From Planctomycetota bacterium (GTDB taxonomy: Bacteria > Planctomycetota > PUPC01 > JACPCR01): a stretch of DNA of 38,296 nt. Shown here one piece after another: positions 8,632-16,352 of the stretch. The position numbers and the translations under genes were made by a program. Position 1 is the stretch's first letter, and each line of letters begins with the position of its first letter. The DNA is taken from positions 1 to 38,296 of the forward strand of contig JAQBXN010000081.1 of the NCBI GenBank assembly GCA_027625095.1, read 5' to 3'. The notes under the pieces were generated by a model. It was not told where the DNA came from, made no database searches, and was given only the letters and a program-made list of their open reading frames with translations.

Positions 8632-11346
8632 ATGACAACGATCACGCGACAACTGAGTACATGCAGTTTCTTGACCACCTGCCTGGCTGTCTTGCTGGTA
8701 TCAGCACACCTGTGCCTTGCCCAGGAACCCACGTCTACCGCCTCACCCATCCCCGAAAACAAAATCGCCTCCCTGGAAAAGGAGTTGGCCGAGGTCAGCG
8801 AGGCCACCTCATCTATCAGGATGCGACGAGCCTGCAAGAACGTCGTCCGCAGTGGAGAAGCCCTCCTCGAGGCATCCCCGGATGCGCCCAACCGATATCG
8901 TGTTCTGGCGATCGTGTTTCAGACCCAGAAAAGATTGCTGGGTCTGGAGAACACCGAGCGGAATCGTGAGGCCCTGTTCGATACCTGCAGGAAACTGGCC
9001 CAGGCGACTGACGAGTATGCCGAGCTTCGGGTGGAGGCGGATATGCTTCTCTCGGAAAGAGCCCTGTCGCAAAAGAACGCAGACGTGAAGGAAAGAGCCC
9101 GGGCACTTGCGGATTTGATCAAACGCTACCGCGATACAACAGGCGAAGCGAAGTGCCTCATGATCGCCTCGAAAATTGCACCGAAACTGGAGGCGTTCGA
9201 CCTGGAGGAAAACATCATCCGGGCCTTGACCGAGCGCTTTCAGGGAGATTACGAAGTCATCGAATTTCGTCGCAAGAATTTCAATGCCACCCTCCTCGAC
9301 GTTCTGTTTCGCGGGACGTTCACTCGCGCCGACGGCGCCACCTTGTCCTTCCCCATGGACCGGATGGGCCACACCAGCCTGGTGTATTTCTGGTCGAAGG
9401 AAACGCCGGAGATCGAACACCGCCTCGCTGAAGTCAAAGCGCAGCAGACCCGGTTTCCAGGCCAGTTTGAAGTCTTCAGTTTCAACCTGGACGAACTGCC
9501 TGACGCCGGAGAAAAAACACTGCGCAACCTGGGGCTGGACTGGACAGCTCTGCATCTGCCCGACGGACGAAAGAACCCGATTTACCAGGCCTACGCGCAG
9601 GATGATCCGAACGCCGTCCTGGTCAATGCCCAGGGTCATGCACTGCTGGTCAAGGGTCTGATCCACAAAGGAACCATCCCTCTGATACCGAGCCAAGGGA
9701 GTTCGGGCCCTGGCCAGCACATGGCGGGCAGCCCGGCGCCGATGCTCGAACAATGCATCGACAGTGACCGTTACCTCTCGCAATTGCAGTCGCTGTTCAT
9801 CGGTGACTTCCTGGTGGGTTCTCCGAAACGGAGTCCGGCGGCGGCGATCCAGGCGTGCTTCACGGTTCCGCCAATGCGCTATCGACTGACGAGGGAAGAG
9901 GCGCTGGCCAACTACGAGAAGGCGGAAAGGCTCTGCCGTGAGGCCGCCGCGCAACACCCCAAAGCGCCCGATCTATGGCTCGTGCACAACCGCCGGATCA
10001 TCGCGCTTCTGGGAATGTGGAACCTCACCACCGAGCCGAAATACCTCGAAAACGCGGTTGCGATCGCAAAGGCATCACTCGCCTCCAACCCACCCGCGCA
10101 AGCCAGGATCGTCCCGCAGTTATGTCTCGCTAAAGACGCGCTTCGCCGGGGCCAGTCCAAACCGGAATCCGTGCTGGCAAGCTTCATCGAGGCCACGGGA
10201 GGAACGGACGCCCCCGGAACCGCCTTGGCTGCCGCCGCCCTCCTTGCGCTGGATGCAAATGCTCGCGATCCGTTCGCGATGTACCGCAAGAAACTCCTGG
10301 CCGCCCACTCCAACGACCCCACGCTCTGGCCCGTCACGACATTTTTCCGCGATCGGCACCACCGCTACCGCATGTTCCGGGCGACCCACGGCCGTTTCGG
10401 ATTCATCAGGGCTGAGCGACACGCGGTTGGACGCAATGTGGCGGCCCTCGATGAACCTGCAGATACGACGCGCGTGATGGAGGCGGAGTTTCGCACCCTC
10501 GACGGCGGCAAGCTCAGCCTTCCTCAGGATACGGCAGGCAAGTTGACCTTCGTTGCCTTTATGGAACTGCCCGCCAACGAAGAGAGCGCGAAGTCACAAG
10601 ATTACATCGTGCAGCGGATGACTTTCCTGGCAGATCGTGATGTCGCGAAAGGCATCAAAGTGATCGCCGCCTTTCTTTCCGACGACACTGACCGCATCAG
10701 GGCCCTGGTCAAAGAGAACAAATGGACCTGTCAGGTGGCCATCGTTCCGGACGGCATCAAAAATCCGCTGGTGCTCCGTTACGGGATTCTCTCTGCCGAC
10801 CGTATGCCCAACGTCTTTCTCCTCCGCGGCGACGGCAGTATTTCGTGGTCGATCTCGGGACTCACCTATCCCGTTCAGGGCAGCAGCATGTCAGCGAGGA
10901 TCATCAACGCCATCGATGCCAATATAGACGTTTGTCAAATGGAAGCCGCCAAGAGCGCTCTGGATAAAGTCGAATTCCAGACCGCAGTACGCCTGTTCTC
11001 GGAAGCAATCACGTCCGTGAAAAGTAGAGACGACTGGTGGGGTACGTTCCGATTCCACGGGCGGGCCCGGGCACACTCAGGCCTGAAAAACTGGGAAGCC
11101 GCCCTGGCGGACATCGATGCAGCGGTTGTCGCACACACGGTCTTCGGATGGGGCAAGCCGCACCGCTGCGACCTCGTGGCGAAGCTGCAACTCGCAAGGG
11201 CAAACATTCTGGATCAACTCGGCCGGGCCGCGGAGGCCAAAGAAGAACGAACGAAAGCAGCCGCCCCGACCCACCCTCACAACAAGTCACCCTTCGGGCT
11301 CTACACCGAGGGCCTGGAAAACTTCAGGCTCAGCCCGCATCAGTAG
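8632..11346 (+). CDS. Exported protein with two cysteine-less thioredoxin-like modules (paralogue 1)
   Basis: This 904-residue protein has a signal peptide (residues 1-30, ending LCLA before QEP). An alpha-helical region (about 40-215) follows. A first TlpA/peroxiredoxin-like module at about 225-350 has the core strand LVYFWSK; the position where WCxxC is expected reads WSKETP, so the redox cysteines are missing. A helical, TPR-like middle region spans about 410-580. A second thioredoxin-like module at about 620-750 includes KLTFVAF, GIKVIAAFLSDD and the TlpA-like strand MPNVFLLRGDGSI; it also lacks CxxC. The C terminus (about 775-880) looks TPR-like. The next gene is a full-length paralogue. 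A structural or binding role rather than a disulfide reductase is inferred; the substrate is unknown. The ribosome binding site is weak, and element B ends just upstream. Confidence 0.75.
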   Translation: MTTITRQLSTCSFLTTCLAVLLVSAHLCLAQEPTSTASPIPENKIASLEKELAEVSEATSSIRMRRACKNVVRSGEALLEASPDAPNRYRVLAIVFQTQKRLLGLENTERNREALFDTCRKLAQATDEYAELRVEADMLLSERALSQKNADVKERARALADLIKRYRDTTGEAKCLMIASKIAPKLEAFDLEENIIRALTERFQGDYEVIEFRRKNFNATLLDVLFRGTFTRADGATLSFPMDRMGHTSLVYFWSKETPEIEHRLAEVKAQQTRFPGQFEVFSFNLDELPDAGEKTLRNLGLDWTALHLPDGRKNPIYQAYAQDDPNAVLVNAQGHALLVKGLIHKGTIPLIPSQGSSGPGQHMAGSPAPMLEQCIDSDRYLSQLQSLFIGDFLVGSPKRSPAAAIQACFTVPPMRYRLTREEALANYEKAERLCREAAAQHPKAPDLWLVHNRRIIALLGMWNLTTEPKYLENAVAIAKASLASNPPAQARIVPQLCLAKDALRRGQSKPESVLASFIEATGGTDAPGTALAAAALLALDANARDPFAMYRKKLLAAHSNDPTLWPVTTFFRDRHHRYRMFRATHGRFGFIRAERHAVGRNVAALDEPADTTRVMEAEFRTLDGGKLSLPQDTAGKLTFVAFMELPANEESAKSQDYIVQRMTFLADRDVAKGIKVIAAFLSDDTDRIRALVKENKWTCQVAIVPDGIKNPLVLRYGILSADRMPNVFLLRGDGSISWSISGLTYPVQGSSMSARIINAIDANIDVCQMEAAKSALDKVEFQTAVRLFSEAITSVKSRDDWWGTFRFHGRARAHSGLKNWEAALADIDAAVVAHTVFGWGKPHRCDLVAKLQLARANILDQLGRAAEAKEERTKAAAPTHPHNKSPFGLYTEGLENFRLSPHQ

Positions 11347-11468
11347 GAATTTATGCCGCCGATGAAAAGACAACTGAGAGCCTGTATTAGAATCCGGAGC
11401 CGAACTCGCCAGAGTTGGACGCATGATGCCCTCTTCTTCGGGAGTGCCGGAGGCATTGAGGCGAATAG

Positions 11469-11701
11469 CCCCAGGTTTCAACCTGGGGTTGAGGATGAAA
11501 TAACCATAGCAAGCCCCGGAGGGGCGAAGGCGTGGAGTCAAGCATCATGTGAAACCTCGACCTGGAATTTCAAAGCAACCAGTACATCGAAAATCGAAGC
11601 CAAACTGTGAATTCGCCGTCGCCCCTTCGGGGCTTAATCCTCTCATGCGCCATTTACCCCAGGTTAAAACCTGGGGCTACTCGCCTTTGTCCCTTCGGGA
11701 C
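11469..11701. repeat. Composite palindromic element, copy C
   Basis: It shows CCCCAGGTTTCAACCTGGGG (11469-11488), an inner inverted pair (11512-11530 with 11616-11635), CCCCAGGTTAAAACCTGGGG (11657-11676) and GTCCCTTCGGGAC (11689-11701). The outermost left hairpin is degenerate, around 11431-11444. The central spacer (11531-11615) is the longest of the three copies. It ends 22 nt before the likely start of the next gene, and its right arm is translated into a false N-terminal extension if the ATG at 11607 is used. Confidence 0.88.
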
Positions 11702-11723
11702 AAGTCAAGCGACGTTTCGTCTC

Positions 11724-14462
11724 ATGGTTTTGTTACAGGCTCTTTGTTTCCGGGCCGTTTGTCTGCCCGTCCTGCTGGCATTTTGTCACCAGTGCATTGC
11801 CCAGGAACCGATAGCATCCTCAATCCCCGAAAACGAGATCGCCTCCCTGCAAGGAGAATTGGCCGAAGCCAGCAAAGCCACGTCATCGACCCGGATGCGC
11901 CGGGCCTGCAAGAACACGATCCGCGATGGAGAAGCCCTTCTCAAGGCTTCCCCGGCTGCGCCCAACCGATATAGCGTTCTGGAGATCGTGTTTCAGACCC
12001 AGAAACGATTGCTGGGTCTGGAAAACACCGAGGTGAATCGTGAGGCGCTTTTCGAGACGTGCAGAAAACTGGCCCAGGCCCCCGACGCGTACGCCGAGCT
12101 TCGCCTGGAGGTGGATCTCCTGCTTTCTGAAAAAGAACTGTCACTCAAGAACGCAGACGTGAAAGAACGCGCCCAGGTGCTGGCCGAGCTGATCCAGCGT
12201 TACCGCGACACTCCGGGCGAAGCGAAGTGCCTCATGATTGCCTCGAAAATCGCGCCGAAACTGGAGGCATTCGACCTGGAGAAACAGATCCTCAGCACCA
12301 TGGTAGAACGCTTTTCGGATCATTACGGTGTCATCGAGTTCAGCCGGGAAAGTCTTGGAGCAGGACGCATCGAAGCACTGTTCCGTGGAACCTTCACGCG
12401 CAAGGACGGAACTACTCTGAGCTTTCCTGTCGACCGGATGGGACACCTCTGCATGATGGTGTTCTGGTCGAAGAAAAGGCAGGGATTCGAGGAGGCCCTG
12501 AAGCAGATCAATGAACATCAGGAGCTGTTTCCAGGCCGGTTTGAGTTCTACAGCTTCAACCTGGACGAACTGCCTGACGGAGGAGAGGTGACACTACGGG
12601 CTCTGAAGTTGGACTGGACGGTCATGCGACTGCCCGAGGGGAGAAAGAGTCAGGCCTACCGCACCTATGGACAGAGAGACCCGGTTGCCATCCTGGTCAA
12701 CGCATACGGACGTGTCCTCCTGACCCCGAACACCAACTACGGGCGCGGCCACAACGCATCATTGAATCCGCACCAGATCGATGACGTCAGAATTTCCGAC
12801 GAACGCTACCTGGCGCAGTTGCAGTCGCTCTTCATCGGCGACTTCCTGGTGACCGGTTCTGAAGATCCGAAAACGTCTAATTCAGTTCCCGCCGAGACCC
12901 TTCACAAGATTCAGGACTGCTTCACCCCTGGCCCGCTCCGTTACCGATTGGAACGCAAAGCGGCGCTGGCGAACTACGGAATGGCCGCGCAACTCTGCGG
13001 ACAGGCCATCAAGGAGAATCCGAAAGCTTCGAATCTCTGGCTCGTTCGCAATCGCAGAATCATCGCCCTGATGGGGATGTGGAACCTGGCCGCCGAACCA
13101 AAATATTTTGAAGAGGCTGTCAAGGAGGCCAGGACTTCGCTGGCAACGCAACTGCCCCGGGGAGCCGATGTCGTGCCGCGTTTTTGCCTGGCCAGGGAAG
13201 CGCTTCGCAGGGGTGATGCAGATGCGAAGTCGGTGCTTTCCACCTTGATCAACGAAACAGGAGGAAGCGAGGCGCCCGGGTCGGCCTTCGCGGCGGCAGT
13301 CATCCTGGCACTGGATGCCAACTCACTGGAGCTGCACAATCACTACCGCGGGATTCTCCTGGAAAAGGACACCGGCAATCCCATGCTGTGGCCCGTGGTT
13401 ACGTTTCTCCGCGATCGCTTCCACACTTTGGACCTTTTAAGAGTCAAACTCAGTCGCCCGGAACGGCGAATCCGGGCCCGCTATGGTGAATCCATATGGC
13501 CCCGTGCCCACCTCATCAATCACGGGTTGGAGCCGATGACATACCGCCTGCCTGAGAGTGAGCTCAAGACCCTCGACGGCGGTACGTTGAACTTGCCAAA
13601 GGATGCTGAGGGCAAATTGACCTTGCTCGCGTTTGTCGAGCCGCCAGCCGACCCGCAGGCACGATTCCCTGAAGCGATCGGTGGGGCAATGGATGAAAAA
13701 AGCGGGAAGAACCGTCCGGGGGTGATGCAATGGGCACTCGAGAGGGCCGATCTTCATATCCACAAAGAGGTCAAAGTGATCGCAGCTTTTCTCAGCGACG
13801 ATGCGGACCGGGTCAAAGCGCTGATGAAACAGTACGAGTGGCCATGCCAGGCGGCCATGGTTCCGGGCGGCCTCAAGAACCCGCTGGTAAGCCAACTGGG
13901 CATCCTTTCTGCGGATCGTATACCCAACATCTTTCTGGTCCGGCGCGACGGCACTATCGCCTGGTCTAATTCGGGATTCGATTGTAAACGCGATTTCGGC
14001 TATCCGTTTGCCATCCTTCTCGCCATGAAAGTCCACATCGAGGTGTGTGACACTGAAGCCGCATACAAGGCCCTGGCCCAAGGCGATTTTCAGGAAGCAG
14101 CGCGTATTTTTTCCGGCCCATTCCTTCCGGAAAAGGACGAGCGCTACCAGTGGGCCGGCCCCCGGTTTCACGGCCGCGCCCTCTCGCGCATGGGGCTGAA
14201 GAACTGGGACGCAGCGCTCGCCGACATCGATACGGCCATCGAGGCACACCAGAAAGGGTTCCGTCACGCGAAGCTTCATCCCTGTAAAAGCATGGTGGAG
14301 ATGCAGCTCACCAAAGCGATCATCCTCGATAAGCTCGGCCGGGCAGAGGAAGCCAAAGCTGCCCGGGAATACGCCGCCACCCCACCGGGCGAGTATCCTG
14401 AGACCCCTTACGAATTGTTCCACGCACGATTAAATGAGTTAAATACTATTGAAAGGAAATGA
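11724..14462 (+). CDS. Exported protein with two cysteine-less thioredoxin-like modules (paralogue 2)
   Basis: This 912-residue protein is colinear with the preceding gene product, sharing stretches such as KCLMIASKIAPKLEAF, LQSLFIGDFLV and LNLP/LSLP-type turns before each module. A signal peptide spans residues 1-26 (ending CIA before QEP). The first thioredoxin-like module starts at about 239 (MMVFWSKKRQGF, no CxxC). The second starts at about 631, with VKVIAAFLSDDADR and IPNIFLVRRDGTI; a single cysteine sits in WPCQAAMVPG, and the equivalent TCQ cysteine is present in paralogue 1. The C terminus again looks TPR-like. The ATG at 11724 was chosen because it begins the signal peptide; the 39 codons before it translate repeat C. 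The stop overlaps the next start (ATGA), implying coupling with the transglutaminase-like gene. Confidence 0.75.
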   Translation: MVLLQALCFRAVCLPVLLAFCHQCIAQEPIASSIPENEIASLQGELAEASKATSSTRMRRACKNTIRDGEALLKASPAAPNRYSVLEIVFQTQKRLLGLENTEVNREALFETCRKLAQAPDAYAELRLEVDLLLSEKELSLKNADVKERAQVLAELIQRYRDTPGEAKCLMIASKIAPKLEAFDLEKQILSTMVERFSDHYGVIEFSRESLGAGRIEALFRGTFTRKDGTTLSFPVDRMGHLCMMVFWSKKRQGFEEALKQINEHQELFPGRFEFYSFNLDELPDGGEVTLRALKLDWTVMRLPEGRKSQAYRTYGQRDPVAILVNAYGRVLLTPNTNYGRGHNASLNPHQIDDVRISDERYLAQLQSLFIGDFLVTGSEDPKTSNSVPAETLHKIQDCFTPGPLRYRLERKAALANYGMAAQLCGQAIKENPKASNLWLVRNRRIIALMGMWNLAAEPKYFEEAVKEARTSLATQLPRGADVVPRFCLAREALRRGDADAKSVLSTLINETGGSEAPGSAFAAAVILALDANSLELHNHYRGILLEKDTGNPMLWPVVTFLRDRFHTLDLLRVKLSRPERRIRARYGESIWPRAHLINHGLEPMTYRLPESELKTLDGGTLNLPKDAEGKLTLLAFVEPPADPQARFPEAIGGAMDEKSGKNRPGVMQWALERADLHIHKEVKVIAAFLSDDADRVKALMKQYEWPCQAAMVPGGLKNPLVSQLGILSADRIPNIFLVRRDGTIAWSNSGFDCKRDFGYPFAILLAMKVHIEVCDTEAAYKALAQGDFQEAARIFSGPFLPEKDERYQWAGPRFHGRALSRMGLKNWDAALADIDTAIEAHQKGFRHAKLHPCKSMVEMQLTKAIILDKLGRAEEAKAAREYAATPPGEYPETPYELFHARLNELNTIERK

Positions 14463-16351
14463 AGGTCATGAACAGAAAAGCAATGATCAGCATGTTGTGT
14501 CTACTGATGACGCTTGTTGTGGGCGTAGGCCCCGCTACGGCGGCCGGAAAAAAATCGGAGATCCCGCTCACCGCAGAAGGGGAAAAGCTCCTCGCCCAAT
14601 ACTCCAAAATGCTTGCCTCGCTGAAGGCAGAGATCGCGGCCGCCCTGCCGAGCGTCGACGAGAAGAAGAAAGCAGCTTTCGTGGACGCGCATCGTGCGTT
14701 TTCGAACTTTAAGCAAGCCAGCGATTTGTCCCCCGAAGCCGCGAGAGCGGCGGAAGCCAAACAGGACGCACTCGCTCAAGAAGCGCTGGACGCCGCCAGA
14801 CAGATTCTGGCCGATGTCGGCAACTTTCTGAACGCCGACGCGCTGGATGCCAGCCTGGTCAAGTGCGCGGTCCTGGCAAACGCCACGCCCCGCGGCCTCG
14901 CGGAGTTTGCCCAGCAGGGAGAGATCGAGGCAAAGCTGGTCGATCAACTTCTCGCCGATCATGACTTGATGAAACAGATGCTCATCGCCGGCGGCGCCAA
15001 TGGCTGTGAGTACGGCGAGGCGATGCAGGTCTATACCGCCATACTGGAAAAGAGCGAGCGTGCCCGTAAACCGGGCATCTTCCAACGTCTGGCACTGGGA
15101 ACCAGTATTCAGATGCCCTGGATGCCGGGGAAAGAGAAGGGAGGTGTGTACGGGATTGTTTACCGAGCACCGACAAACATCGACCAGGTAGCGCGCTACT
15201 TACACTATGAAAAGGCTTACCTGGACGGTGAATTGGACGAGGCGGTCAAAGACATGACGACCTGGGAGTGCCGCTTTATCACGGACTGTCCATACAGTGA
15301 TGAGGAGCTGGCGTGGGTGCGGAAGATGATGCGGATTTACCGCCCGGATCACATAACCAATCCTGATTACAAGTGGCGATATGCGCGCATTGTAAAGAGC
15401 GATCAGCCGTATCAGAGCCCTGAATGGCTGCCGGAGATGGGATCAAAAACTCAGCAGATGCTCGCCGGCGGCGGTAAATGCGGGCCGCGTGCTTTCTTCG
15501 GACGCTTTGCGACTCGTGCCTTCGGCATCCCGTCAAGAGCCGCGACTCAGACGGGCCACGCTGCAATGAGCCACTGGACGCCGGACGGCTGGACCGTCTG
15601 TTTTGGCGCGTGGTGGTCACACAACTGGTGTGGGCCGCAGGGCGGGCTCGACTTCCTGCTGGATTCGCAGGCGCGCGAGCAACCGGAGGACTACATGCAG
15701 GTGCTGCGGGCGCAATGGGTCGGCGATGCGCTCGGTGAGGAAGATGTGAACATTCGGCAATATGGCCAAGGCGGCGGCCCGTGGAACGCGCTGGCGTTCT
15801 ACAAAAAGAAAGCGATTGTCGAAGACGCCAGGGTCGAGGCTCTGGAGCTGACCGGCGGGATGAAGCTCGGCGAGTCCGACGAACTGCTCGGTGACGAGAC
15901 GGTGAATGAAATTGAGATTCCGGAAGAGGACAGGAAGATTGCGGTCGGTAAAGATGGTGTCGTCACCATTCCTGTTGCGGCCTGTTCCAAGCCTGCGAAC
16001 AGTACGGATAAGATTACATTCATGAAGGCTTGGGATGGAGGCTTCCAAGTGCATTACGCCCGGCTCGGCAGTCGCCCCGAACTGCTCAAGTACCGTTTCG
16101 AGGCCCCCGCAGCGGGCAAATACGCGCTGACCGCGCGTGTCGCCACCGTGGCGATGAACCAGGGCTGGCTTGTGCGGATGAACAGGACGACACCGGTCGA
16201 TGTCGATTTGCCCTATACCAAGGGCTTGTGGGAGGAAACCAAGCCTCTGACGATCGAATTATCCGAGGGGAGAAACACACTCAGCCTTACGTGCAAAGCC
16301 CCGAACCGCGGTGTGAGTATCAAAGAATTCACCCTCACGCCCATGCCATAG
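14459..16351 (+). CDS. Secreted transglutaminase-like protein with C-terminal beta-sandwich (paralogue 1)
   Basis: This 630-residue protein has a signal peptide (about 1-29, ending TAA before GKK) and a helical N-terminal region (30-200). The central region holds a candidate transglutaminase/papain-like core: C341 in GGGKCGPRAFFGRF, H367 in TGHAAMSHWTPDGW, and D398 in GGLDFLLD as a possible third residue. Such folds hydrolyse or crosslink peptide or isopeptide bonds; which applies here is unknown. The last 120 residues (FEAPAAGKYALTARVA to IKEFTLTP) look like a carbohydrate-binding-module-type beta-sandwich. The paralogue at 19040 keeps the same Cys-His spacing of 26. The start overlaps the previous stop, with AAAGGA upstream; ATG at 14468 is an alternative. 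Only 1 nt separates it from the next gene, so it is clearly co-transcribed with neighbours. Confidence 0.7.
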   Translation: MKVMNRKAMISMLCLLMTLVVGVGPATAAGKKSEIPLTAEGEKLLAQYSKMLASLKAEIAAALPSVDEKKKAAFVDAHRAFSNFKQASDLSPEAARAAEAKQDALAQEALDAARQILADVGNFLNADALDASLVKCAVLANATPRGLAEFAQQGEIEAKLVDQLLADHDLMKQMLIAGGANGCEYGEAMQVYTAILEKSERARKPGIFQRLALGTSIQMPWMPGKEKGGVYGIVYRAPTNIDQVARYLHYEKAYLDGELDEAVKDMTTWECRFITDCPYSDEELAWVRKMMRIYRPDHITNPDYKWRYARIVKSDQPYQSPEWLPEMGSKTQQMLAGGGKCGPRAFFGRFATRAFGIPSRAATQTGHAAMSHWTPDGWTVCFGAWWSHNWCGPQGGLDFLLDSQAREQPEDYMQVLRAQWVGDALGEEDVNIRQYGQGGGPWNALAFYKKKAIVEDARVEALELTGGMKLGESDELLGDETVNEIEIPEEDRKIAVGKDGVVTIPVAACSKPANSTDKITFMKAWDGGFQVHYARLGSRPELLKYRFEAPAAGKYALTARVATVAMNQGWLVRMNRTTPVDVDLPYTKGLWEETKPLTIELSEGRNTLSLTCKAPNRGVSIKEFTLTPMP

Positions 16352-16352
16352 G

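Noticed and set aside
7078..11701. CRISPR-like array
   Set aside because: The repeated hairpins are kilobases apart, mirror-symmetric and without unique spacers of constant length; no cas gene is present.
13437..14423. 328-codon minus-strand frame
   Set aside because: It is a shadow of the second double-thioredoxin paralogue.
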